A stretch of 25,456 bases of DNA from positions 1-25,456 of the forward strand of contig SLNK01000053.1 in the NCBI GenBank assembly GCA_007133095.1. The letters run 5' to 3'. Origin of the DNA: Candidatus Peregrinibacteria bacterium (GTDB lineage: Bacteria > Patescibacteriota > Gracilibacteria > UBA1369 > LOWO2-01-FULL-3). Below, in pieces: positions 8,100 to 14,388 of the stretch. How positions within the stretch are numbered: position 1 is the stretch's first letter; each line of letters opens with the position of its first letter. The notes under the pieces are model-generated. The model did no database searches, had not been told where the DNA came from, and was given only the letters and a program-made list of their open reading frames with translations. The position numbers and the translations under genes were made by a program.

Positions 8100-9003
8100 A
8101 TAAATGTGAGTAGCCGTTAAGGAATGCTTTTACCTCCATTTCATGCTTACCTTCGGGTTTTATTTTTTGGGGAATCAGAATTCCTTTTGATGTTCCTATT
8201 TTTAGTGAATCTTTTTCGATTTTGAATTCCCCCGATTTCAGGGATTCATTTTCGTCGATGGCCAATTCCGTTATTTCGATTTTTTTACCGTTTACGTTTG
8301 TGAATATTCCCGGCCACGGCGTGTATGCTCTAAGCATATTTTGTATTTCCTTAGCGGTTTTTTTAAAATCTATTTCACCATCTTTTTTTTCGATTTTTTT
8401 GCAATAATCGGCTTTGGAATGATCTTGTTTTATTGGTGTTAGGACTTCCGACTGTATATCGTGGAGGACAGGGGGAGTGGTTATCGCGCTCATTTCCGCC
8501 AGTTTTTTTGAAAGCGATTCATAGGTATCGAACTTTTCTATCTTAGCGCGTCTCAGCAAATAAATGTCTCCGTGATCCATCTCCTCGTCCATTTTAATTA
8601 CGCTTATTCCCGTTTCTTTGTCGTCGTTTAAAAGAGCCGATTGGATGGGGGAGGCTCCACGGTATTTGGGTAAGAGCGATGTATGGATGTTTATTGCGCC
8701 GTGTTTTGGGATTCTGAGGACTTTTTTCGGCAGGATCATTCCGTATGCAAACACTACGAAGAAATCCGGCGGGCTGAAATCTTCCAAAAGTTCCAGAAGT
8801 TCTTCTTTGTTTTCCGGCTGGAGGACTTTTAATTCCATTCTTTTCGCCGCACTTTTGATCGGCGGAGGAGTTTTTATTTTTTTTCTGCCGGTTTCTTTGT
8901 CTGGTTGTGTTATTACTGCCGCGATTTCAATATCCGGCATCATGTTCAAAACCTGAAGTGTTTTTACTGCTATTTCCGGAGTCCCGAAAAATATTATCTT
9001 CAT
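8071..9003 (-). CDS. fmt: Methionyl-tRNA formyltransferase
   Basis: The 310-residue protein has the normal family length. It formylates initiator Met-tRNA using 10-formyl-tetrahydrofolate. The N-terminal Rossmann-like part opens with IIFFGTPE. The catalytic trio is in place: Asn105 and His107 in NIHTSLLPKYRGASPI, and Asp143 in MDEEMDHGDI. The C-terminal OB-like tRNA-binding domain contains the AYTPWPGIF motif. It is the last gene of a lemA-htpX-fmt cluster, starting 9 nt after the htpX stop. Its 3' end overlaps the convergent O-antigen-ligase-like gene by 29 nt, so no intergenic terminator exists there. Its presence indicates formyl-Met initiation in this organism. Confidence 0.96.
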   Translation of the reverse strand: MKIIFFGTPEIAVKTLQVLNMMPDIEIAAVITQPDKETGRKKIKTPPPIKSAAKRMELKVLQPENKEELLELLEDFSPPDFFVVFAYGMILPKKVLRIPKHGAINIHTSLLPKYRGASPIQSALLNDDKETGISVIKMDEEMDHGDIYLLRRAKIEKFDTYESLSKKLAEMSAITTPPVLHDIQSEVLTPIKQDHSKADYCKKIEKKDGEIDFKKTAKEIQNMLRAYTPWPGIFTNVNGKKIEITELAIDENESLKSGEFKIEKDSLKIGTSKGILIPQKIKPEGKHEMEVKAFLNGYSHLFKKTLKTQA

Positions 9004-9012
9004 GAATTTAAT

Positions 9013-9993
9013 TTAGTATCTTTGTAATAATCTTATTCTGTCCGGTGCTGGCGGATGAGTGGACCATATTTTTTTCCAAAAGCTTTGCTTTTTTTCACCG
9101 GATAGGGATTTTTTAATTGTGGGATCTTCTATGCATATACTTCCTATTGTGGGCTTTGACTCCAGGGTTTTTGAGCCCGGATTCGCGGATATTTTTTCAA
9201 GCGCGGAAGCAAGCGCAAGGGGATTGCTTGTTAGGAAGGCGCCTGTTGCGTCTGCAAGGTATTCCCGTTCTCTGCTAATTGCAAATTTTGTAAGCATCCC
9301 CATCAAAACTCCTATCGTTATGAACAGAAATCCTATCAGGGGAATTATGCTGCTTCCTTTTGAGCGGCCTCTTCCCCCAAAATAGGCGGTTCTTATCATC
9401 ATTTCTCCTACTATCTGGATTGCACCCAACAGAGTTATAACTATCAGCATTACTCTTATGTCCCTGTTTAATACGTGGCCCATTTCGTGAGCCATTACTG
9501 CTTCCATTTCGGCTTTACTTAATTTTTCCAAAAGGCCCCTGGTAATCGCGATTTTTGCGTTGTCCGGGTGAGTTCCGGTTGCGAACGCATTAAGCCCGGA
9601 GTCTTCAATTATGTAGATTTCGGGAGTTTTTGCCATCCCCGCAGTTATTGATATGTTTTCCACGGCATTGTAGAGAGTGGGGTTATCTCTTTTGGCAATG
9701 GGCTTTGCTCCGGCGTATCCCATTATCATTTTCGAACCTGCAAAATAGCTTACTGCGGACCATACAAATACGGCGAGTATTACCCAAAATCCTATTGTTC
9801 TCATCATCATATTAGCAAGTTCCAGCGGGTTTGTTCTCGCTAGTTCGGGGTCTGAGGAAAATATAATCGCCAACAAGATTCCCAGATATGTAAGCCCCAA
9901 AATAATTAGTGGAAACATCAAAAAAAGTGCGCCGGTTCGCCAGCGATTATACTTAATCTGGTCATAAATGTTTTTCGGCAGTTCTTTCTTCAT
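9013..9993 (-). CDS. htpX: HtpX-type M48 membrane metalloprotease
   Basis: The 326-residue protein is an integral-membrane zinc protease of the HtpX family, which degrades damaged membrane proteins. Two hydrophobic segments occur near the N-terminus (about 20-46 and 68-86). The zinc motif HEMGH is at 169-173, with the third ligand probably the Glu of REREYLAD at about 244. Two more hydrophobic segments lie between them (about 181-200 and 216-235). The C-terminal THPP motif is also conserved in the family. It follows lemA with a 6-nt gap; adjacency of lemA and htpX is common across bacteria and suggests a joint envelope-stress role. Confidence 0.94.
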   Translation of the reverse strand: MKKELPKNIYDQIKYNRWRTGALFLMFPLIILGLTYLGILLAIIFSSDPELARTNPLELANMMMRTIGFWVILAVFVWSAVSYFAGSKMIMGYAGAKPIAKRDNPTLYNAVENISITAGMAKTPEIYIIEDSGLNAFATGTHPDNAKIAITRGLLEKLSKAEMEAVMAHEMGHVLNRDIRVMLIVITLLGAIQIVGEMMIRTAYFGGRGRSKGSSIIPLIGFLFITIGVLMGMLTKFAISREREYLADATGAFLTSNPLALASALEKISANPGSKTLESKPTIGSICIEDPTIKKSLSGEKKQSFWKKIWSTHPPAPDRIRLLQRY

Positions 9994-9999
9994 TTTTCA

Positions 10000-10563
10000 C
10001 TAAAACTTAACCTCGGTGGGTTTTTGAGCTGCGGCTGCTTCACTGGGTTCCAATTCAAAGAAATCACGTTTTTCAAAGTTGAACATTTTACCGACTATGT
10101 TTGTGGGCACGCTCTCAAGCGCGGTGTTAAGTTTCTTAACCGTGCTGTTGTAAAATCTGCGCGCTGCCATGATTTTGTCTTCCGTGTCGGTTAGTTCCCT
10201 TTGAAGACTCAAGAAGTTTTCGTTAGCTCTCAAATCGGGATAGTTTTCAGATACCGCAAAAAGTGATTTTAACGCGCCGCTAAGCATGTTTTCTGTCTTG
10301 GACTTGTCTTCTACACTACCTGCTTGCATTGCTGACGTTCTTGCTTTTGTTACGTTTTCAAACACACTTTTTTCGTGCTTTGCGTAACCTTTAACTGTGT
10401 TTACCAGGTTGGGAATAAGGTCGTGTCGTCTTTTTAGTTGTACGTCTATCCCGCTCCAAGCTTCTTTTGCCTGATTTCTTCGTTTTACGAGTGAGTTGTA
10501 AAGAACAACAAAGATGATCAAGAGGAGTACTATTACTCCGATGAGTAAAAAGAGTGCTTCCAT
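10000..10563 (-). CDS. lemA: LemA family membrane protein
   Basis: The 187-residue protein has one N-terminal hydrophobic helix (about 3-24), followed by a basic turn and a long helical cytosolic or extracytosolic domain. The family signature is clear: NSLVKRRNQAKEAWSGIDVQLKRR is the usual start of the domain (cited here by position 24-47), followed by DLIPNLVNTVKGYAKHE. Later segments include SENYPDLRANENF and FNSTVKKLN-like helices. LemA function is not settled. Its frequent genomic partner is a HtpX-type protease, as here, 6 nt downstream. It heads the lemA-htpX-fmt cluster and diverges from the membrane-protein gene at 10645. I see no Shine-Dalgarno sequence. Confidence 0.93.
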   Translation of the reverse strand: MEALFLLIGVIVLLLIIFVVLYNSLVKRRNQAKEAWSGIDVQLKRRHDLIPNLVNTVKGYAKHEKSVFENVTKARTSAMQAGSVEDKSKTENMLSGALKSLFAVSENYPDLRANENFLSLQRELTDTEDKIMAARRFYNSTVKKLNTALESVPTNIVGKMFNFEKRDFFELEPSEAAAAQKPTEVKF

Positions 10564-10609
10564 ATTTTTTTGTTAATAAATAATTTTTCTATCCAAGTTT
10601 ATCAGACTT

Positions 10610-10638
10610 TTGTAGAATTTGGAATCATATGTTAAATT
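10610..10638 (+). promoter_or_regulatory. Candidate leaderless promoter of the 10645 gene
   Basis: TTGTAG (10610-10615), a 17-nt spacer, then TAAATT (10633-10638) preceded by an extended -10 TG. The -10 ends 6 nt before ATG 10645, so transcription would start at the start codon. Confidence 0.45.
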
Positions 10639-10644
10639 TACGGT

Positions 10645-11382
10645 ATGTTTAGAAAATTTCTTGTTGTTCTTTTTACTATTCTTTTTGCTGTCGGTGCCAC
10701 GTCGACAATTTTTCTGACCGAGACTTACGGCACTTTGAAGAATCGAGTTTTTTATACCGAAAAGCTTGCTCCCGAAGGGTACGATCTTTTAATTTACGGG
10801 CTGGCGGAATCTTTATCAGATGAGCTTTTCCCGAATTTGTCTGTTGATGAGGTTGTTGAATTGCTGAAAGAGGATATTTCCAAGGAGGAGTTTAGTGTTT
10901 TTTTGGGAACTGTTTATGACGATCTGGATTCAGCCGTTGTTGAGGATGGGGAATTGATGATTACGGTTTCTTTGGTCGATTTGCCGGAGGATTTGATTTT
11001 TACTTTTGAAGTGGGGGAGGACATCGAAGGGAATTTTGTTGAACATTTGTCCGGGATTTTTAATATGGCTGTTTCCGTTGTTTGGGCTTTTCTTCTTTTG
11101 TTTTTGGCTTTGATAGCTTTAGTTGTCCTTAGGCCTTGGGAGAAAATTTTGAAGGCTGAACTGGGCGCAATCTTTTTAACTTCTTTGTTGCTGTCGATCT
11201 CTGCTCTTTCCATTCTGTTTTTACCTATTCCCGAATTGAATATCTTCACATTCTTTGTTGAGTTGGTTTTGAAAGATGTTTCCTCTCGAATTTTGTTTTA
11301 TGCCGTTCCGGTTTTGGTTTTAACAATCGTGGGGCGGTTTGCTTTGAATAGATATACCAAAGAACGCGATGCTGAAAGATGA
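10645..11382 (+). CDS. Membrane protein of unknown function
   Basis: I do not recognise a family for this 245-residue protein. It has an N-terminal hydrophobic helix (about 4-24, signal anchor or signal peptide). A mostly acidic, probably extracytoplasmic domain of about 110 residues follows (25-138), and then three hydrophobic helices (about 141-163, 174-194 and 215-233). The tail is basic (NRYTKERDAER). The layout, a soluble outer domain followed by membrane helices, recalls several uncharacterised bacterial envelope proteins. It is the first gene of a three-gene chain, and its end overlaps the uracil-DNA glycosylase gene by 14 nt. It diverges from lemA across an 81-nt AT-rich spacer. Confidence 0.75.
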   Translation: MFRKFLVVLFTILFAVGATSTIFLTETYGTLKNRVFYTEKLAPEGYDLLIYGLAESLSDELFPNLSVDEVVELLKEDISKEEFSVFLGTVYDDLDSAVVEDGELMITVSLVDLPEDLIFTFEVGEDIEGNFVEHLSGIFNMAVSVVWAFLLLFLALIALVVLRPWEKILKAELGAIFLTSLLLSISALSILFLPIPELNIFTFFVELVLKDVSSRILFYAVPVLVLTIVGRFALNRYTKERDAER

Positions 11383-11941
11383 ATTGTTGGATAAGATAGG
11401 GGATTGCCGCCTTTGCGGTCTTTGCGAGGGTAGAACAAATGTTGTACCCGGAGATGGATCGTGGGAAGCGGATATTTTTTTTGTGGGGGAAGGGCCCGGG
11501 AAGGATGAAGACTTACAAGGGAAGCCGTTTGTCGGGGCGGCCGGCCGCTTGTTAACGGAAATGATCGAATCTATTGGAATGTCTCGTGATGAGGTTTTTA
11601 TTACTAACGTGGTGAAGTGCCGGCCGCCCTCCAACAGAGATCCTCTTCCGGAAGAGGTGAAATCGTGCTGGCCGTATCTTGAACATCAAATAAAAATTAT
11701 AAAGCCAAAACTTATTGTGACCTTGGGGAGACATTCAATGGCTCGTTTTCTTTCGGGGGTTAAAATTTCCGAGGTTCACGGGCAGCCTAAGAGAGCCGAG
11801 GGAATATGGCAGGACAGGCAAGTCTTTTTACCTCTTTACCATCCCGCCGTTGCGTTATATGATTCCAGAAAGAAAAGTGTTCTTTTTAAGGACTTTGCAA
11901 AAATCCCTTTAATTTTGAAGAAAATAGATGAATCACCATAA
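11369..11941 (+). CDS. Family-4 uracil-DNA glycosylase (4Fe-4S)
   Basis: The 190-residue protein removes uracil from DNA and starts base-excision repair. The family-4 features are complete. Four cysteines suited to the iron-sulfur cluster are present: C13 and C16 in CRLC, C84 in NVVKC, and C100. The uracil-binding loop GEGPGKDED is at 40-48, followed by GKPFVGAAGRLL. The second catalytic region YHPA has His158. The first gene of the chain overlaps it by 14 nt, and it overlaps the next gene by 14 nt, so translation is probably coupled. No Shine-Dalgarno sequence precedes ATG 11369, and the next ATG nearby is out of frame. Confidence 0.94.
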   Translation: MLKDELLDKIGDCRLCGLCEGRTNVVPGDGSWEADIFFVGEGPGKDEDLQGKPFVGAAGRLLTEMIESIGMSRDEVFITNVVKCRPPSNRDPLPEEVKSCWPYLEHQIKIIKPKLIVTLGRHSMARFLSGVKISEVHGQPKRAEGIWQDRQVFLPLYHPAVALYDSRKKSVLFKDFAKIPLILKKIDESP

Positions 11942-12311
11942 ATATTTGGCCATAATAGGAGCTTCCGCTTTGTTTGCCTGGATTGGTTGGATTTTGGTAA
12001 TCACTCAAATTTCTCCGTACGCAAATTTGTCAATTGCGCTTGTTCTGTTTTTTATTACTTTGTTTATAGCGCTAACCGGAACTTTTGGAGTTCTGGGGTT
12101 TTATTTTCGCGTTTGGTTGTTTAAGAATGAAATATTTTACAGACATATTAACGTTTCCATGAGGCAAGGAACTTTTCTCAGCCTTATTGCCGTTTTTTGT
12201 CTTATTTTTCAAATGCTGAGAGTTCTGACCTGGTGGTCCGGACTCCTTGTTATTGGAATTGCCGTTTTATTGGAATTCTATTTTTCCTCCAAAGATTCAG
12301 AGGTTGCTTGA
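11928..12311 (+). CDS. Small four-helix membrane protein, conserved type
   Basis: The 127-residue protein is almost entirely hydrophobic, with about four membrane helices (around 7-27, 31-58, 84-100 and 104-120). A central polar stretch contains YFRVWLFKNEIFYRHINVSMRQG, cited by its place at about 59-81. From general knowledge, similar small proteins with FRVWL and the later QMLRVLTWW motif recur in Patescibacteria. They have no assigned function that I know of. It overlaps the glycosylase gene by 14 nt at its start and converges with lepB, overlapping it by 34 nt at its end (12278-12311). Confidence 0.8.
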   Translation: MNHHKYLAIIGASALFAWIGWILVITQISPYANLSIALVLFFITLFIALTGTFGVLGFYFRVWLFKNEIFYRHINVSMRQGTFLSLIAVFCLIFQMLRVLTWWSGLLVIGIAVLLEFYFSSKDSEVA

Positions 12312-12982
12312 TCCGCCATATACTCCTGGCCTCTAATTATTCGCATATTTGTTAGCGGCCACCATACAAACCAAGTTTTTCCTTTTATATTATCTCTGGG
12401 AACATAAGCGTTTTGAGGATTGTTTTTGCATTCCATAGTGACCGAACTTTCAAAGCAGCTTCTTGAATCAGTGCTCGCTTTTCTATTGTCTCCCAGTAGA
12501 AAGTAATGATCTTGAGGGATTTCGAATACTGAGAAATTACTGACATAAATTTTTGTATTTCCTGTATTTTCCTCGTTTAAGTAATTTTCTTCCAGTTTTG
12601 TTGTTTCTTCGCCTGATGATTCGGTAATGTATAAGTCTCCGTCTTTAATCTCTATTGTTTCCCCGGGTAAGCCAATAACTCTTTTTATGTAATATTTTTC
12701 TGTGTTTTCTCCCGGAGGAGTAAATACAACTATGTCTCCTCTTGCCGGATCTCCGGAAACATACGCCGCTTTATTTATGATTATTTTTTCTCCGTGGTTG
12801 TTTATACATTCGCCTTCTACAACATTAAGGGTGTCGCACATTGATGCTCCGGAAACGTCAAACGGAGCTATTAACCATTTTTGTATCAAAAAAACCAGGC
12901 CAAAGATTATTAGTACATTCACGCCGAGGTCCAATACCCACAACATTGCTTTTTTTACCTTCTTTTTAGACTCTTCTTTCAT
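12278..12982 (-). CDS. lepB: Signal peptidase I
   Basis: The 234-residue membrane protease cleaves signal peptides from exported proteins. A cytosolic basic start is followed by one membrane helix (about 13-33). Then come the catalytic Ser47 in VSGASM and the general-base Lys100 in YYIKRVIGLPGE, and finally the structural GDNRKASTDSR motif. The residues after the nucleophile read SMCDTL in place of the usual SMEPTL. Cys49 and Cys59 flank a short loop, and disulfide pairing outside the membrane is possible. The gene diverges from the PH-domain gene through overlapping promoters and converges with the small membrane protein, overlapping it by 34 nt. Confidence 0.95.
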   Translation of the reverse strand: MKEESKKKVKKAMLWVLDLGVNVLIIFGLVFLIQKWLIAPFDVSGASMCDTLNVVEGECINNHGEKIIINKAAYVSGDPARGDIVVFTPPGENTEKYYIKRVIGLPGETIEIKDGDLYITESSGEETTKLEENYLNEENTGNTKIYVSNFSVFEIPQDHYFLLGDNRKASTDSRSCFESSVTMECKNNPQNAYVPRDNIKGKTWFVWWPLTNMRIIRGQEYMADQATSESLEEK

Positions 12983-12990
12983 CGCTTTAT

Positions 12991-13019
12991 ATCATATCTT
13001 TTTTGATTTTTTATTACAA
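12991..13019 (-). promoter_or_regulatory. lepB promoter, near-leaderless
   Basis: On the minus strand, TTGTAA (13019-13014), a 17-nt spacer and TATGAT (12996-12991). The -10 ends 8 nt before the lepB ATG, so the leader would be 1-2 nt. It overlaps the opposing promoter at 13003-13031. Confidence 0.55.
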
Positions 13020-13031
13020 CATCAATATAAT
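13003..13031 (+). promoter_or_regulatory. Promoter of the PH-domain gene
   Basis: TTGATT (13003-13008), a 17-nt spacer and a perfect TATAAT (13026-13031). The start would be near 13038, about 13 nt before ATG 13051. It shares 17 nt with the lepB promoter on the other strand. Confidence 0.7.
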
Positions 13032-13050
13032 ACGTTTGTTACAAAGTTTT

Positions 13051-13638
13051 ATGAAATTTAGAAATCGTATTTTTTCAAGATTTTTGGATGACGGGGAAAG
13101 GGTTTTATATGTCGCGCACCGTCATGTTTTTGTGTTTTTCAAGGCGGCATTTAAAAATTTTGTTTTTGGACTCTTCATCCCTTTTATCTTGTATCTTCTT
13201 TTCCCCGCTTTAATTGTTGCTTGGGGAACTTGGATGGCAGTGGGAGTCTTTGGAATGATTTATAAATTCTTGGACTGGTATTTTGATGTTTGGTTACTGA
13301 CAAATTTTGGAGCTGTTGATATCGAAAGAAACGGATTTTTCGATATTACTTCAACACGGATTGAATACCATATGATTGAAGGAGTTTCTTATACGGTTAA
13401 GGGATTTTGGCCTACTGTGTTCAATTATGGAAATATAACCATCGATAAAATGGGGGGGCAAACTTCCGTTGTTTTAAACGATGCGGTTCGTCCTAAAAAG
13501 CTGGAGTCCGTTATTTCCAAATTTCAGGATAAATATGTTGCGAATCGGAGTGTACGTGATCATCAAGCTCTTAAAAACATGCTTTCGGAAATGATTGCTT
13601 ATCACGCGCAGAGTAAAAAAATACATATTGATGATTAA
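13051..13638 (+). CDS. bPH2 (bacterial PH-like) domain membrane protein
   Basis: The 195-residue protein starts at ATG 13051. The frame stays open upstream, but the promoter TATAAT at 13026-13031 lies inside that extension, so the longer start is unlikely. Two hydrophobic helices (about 27-50 and 52-73) precede a bacterial PH-like domain (DUF304/bPH2), recognisable by WLLTNFGAVDIERNG, STRIEYHMIEGVSY and NYGNITIDKMGG. The C-terminal part is a helical tail. Such proteins are membrane-associated and uncharacterised. The gene is 8 nt upstream of the HEPN-like membrane protein, so the two are probably one operon. Confidence 0.82.
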   Translation: MKFRNRIFSRFLDDGERVLYVAHRHVFVFFKAAFKNFVFGLFIPFILYLLFPALIVAWGTWMAVGVFGMIYKFLDWYFDVWLLTNFGAVDIERNGFFDITSTRIEYHMIEGVSYTVKGFWPTVFNYGNITIDKMGGQTSVVLNDAVRPKKLESVISKFQDKYVANRSVRDHQALKNMLSEMIAYHAQSKKIHIDD

Positions 13639-13646
13639 GAAGGTAT

Positions 13647-14051
13647 ATGTTTGAAATTTTGATAATTTTATTTTTGGTTTTAGCTTTTGTTTTGGCTGTT
13701 TGGGTGTTTTTTGCGCAGGGTAGAAGAAAGAAAATTGGGCAGAAGGAGCTTAAGTATATTCATTCGCACTGGAACAGGGTTATTCAAATCCATCAAATTA
13801 ATCCGAAGGAGGCGATTATGGATGCGGACAAATTACTGGATTACACTTTGAAGAGTCGCGGATACCAGGGGTCATTGGGAGAGAAGTTAAAAAAAGCAGG
13901 CCCTCTTTTTTCCGATGAAAACGGGGTTTGGTTTGCTCATAAATTGAGGAATCGCGTTGCGCATGAACTTGGTGACATAAGGTACGCCGAGGTAAAATCC
14001 GCTTTAAAAAGTTTTAAACGAGCGTTGAATGACTTGGGGGCGAATTTGTAA
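13647..14051 (+). CDS. Membrane-anchored HEPN-like small protein
   Basis: The 134-residue protein has one N-terminal membrane helix (about 3-23), a basic stop-transfer stretch and a helical cytosolic domain. The domain contains a DADKLLDYTLKSRG helix and, at residues 101-106, RNRVAH. This fits the R-x4-H motif of HEPN domains, which are often RNases or toxin components and sometimes non-catalytic helical binders. The assignment is from motif and helix pattern only. AGAAGG just before the ATG is one of the few plausible Shine-Dalgarno sequences in the window. The stop codon TAA (14049-14051) overlaps the first bases of the inverted-repeat element at 14050, so that element abuts or enters the gene end. 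It is probably co-transcribed with the bPH2 gene. Confidence 0.75.
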   Translation: MFEILIILFLVLAFVLAVWVFFAQGRRKKIGQKELKYIHSHWNRVIQIHQINPKEAIMDADKLLDYTLKSRGYQGSLGEKLKKAGPLFSDENGVWFAHKLRNRVAHELGDIRYAEVKSALKSFKRALNDLGANL

Positions 14052-14295
14052 ATGGGGTCAGATATAATTTCCCCCGGTACAATTTTTTTATCGTGGACAG
14101 AGATGTGGGAGGCGCATTATTTTCTGAAGAGCCCTTCAAAGGAAACAGAGCGAGCCACATGTGGCTCGCGTCCTCTGGAACCCGCCTTTGGCGGGTGAAA
14201 GGGGGCTGTGCTCCGGCTCAAAGAAAATCATGCGCCTCCCGCGTCCCCTGAAAGCCCGCTAGAAAAACGTAGAAAAATTGTACCTGACCCCATTT
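14050..14295. mobile_element. MITE-like element with terminal inverted repeats and nested hairpins
   Basis: This 246-bp non-coding stretch is bounded by inverted 21-bp ends (14050-14070 and 14275-14295, 2 mismatches) that contain TGGGGTCAG / CTGACCCCA. Inside, 14107-14125 and 14222-14240 form a 19-bp stem with one mismatch. Further in are a perfect 20-bp palindrome, GCGAGCCACATGTGGCTCGC (14150-14169), and a 7-bp hairpin around CCCGCC/GGCGGG (14180-14196). No protein is encoded. The design is that of a non-autonomous transposable element. From memory, GGGGTCAG-type ends accompany REP-associated Y1/IS200-like transposase genes in diverse bacteria, but I cannot check this here. The hairpins may also end transcription from the upstream genes. 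Confidence 0.65.
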
Positions 14296-14329
14296 ACTAA
14301 GCTGACGAAAGGCAAAAAGGCGGTGTGCA

Positions 14330-14350
14330 AAATTGTACCTGACCCCATTT
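14330..14350 (+). repeat. Third copy of the element end, direct repeat
   Basis: An exact second copy, in the same orientation, of the right end at 14275-14295, 55 nt further on; the match extends to 22 nt if one more A is counted. It lies directly upstream of the gatB promoter. The DNA between the two copies shows no gene. Confidence 0.85.
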
Positions 14351-14353
14351 TTC

Positions 14354-14382
14354 TTGTCTGATTCGGCTTAAACGGATATTAT
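14354..14382 (+). promoter_or_regulatory. Leaderless promoter of gatB
   Basis: TTGTCT (14354-14359), a 17-nt spacer and TATTAT (14377-14382). The predicted start, 7 nt past the -10, is the A of ATG 14389. The -35 begins only 3 nt after the third repeat copy. Confidence 0.55.
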
Positions 14383-14388
14383 GAGGAT

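Noticed and set aside
14275..14350. CRISPR array, because of the 22-nt direct repeat at 55-nt spacing
   Set aside because: Only two direct copies exist, the third is inverted, and no cas genes are present. Transposon-end copies explain the pattern better.
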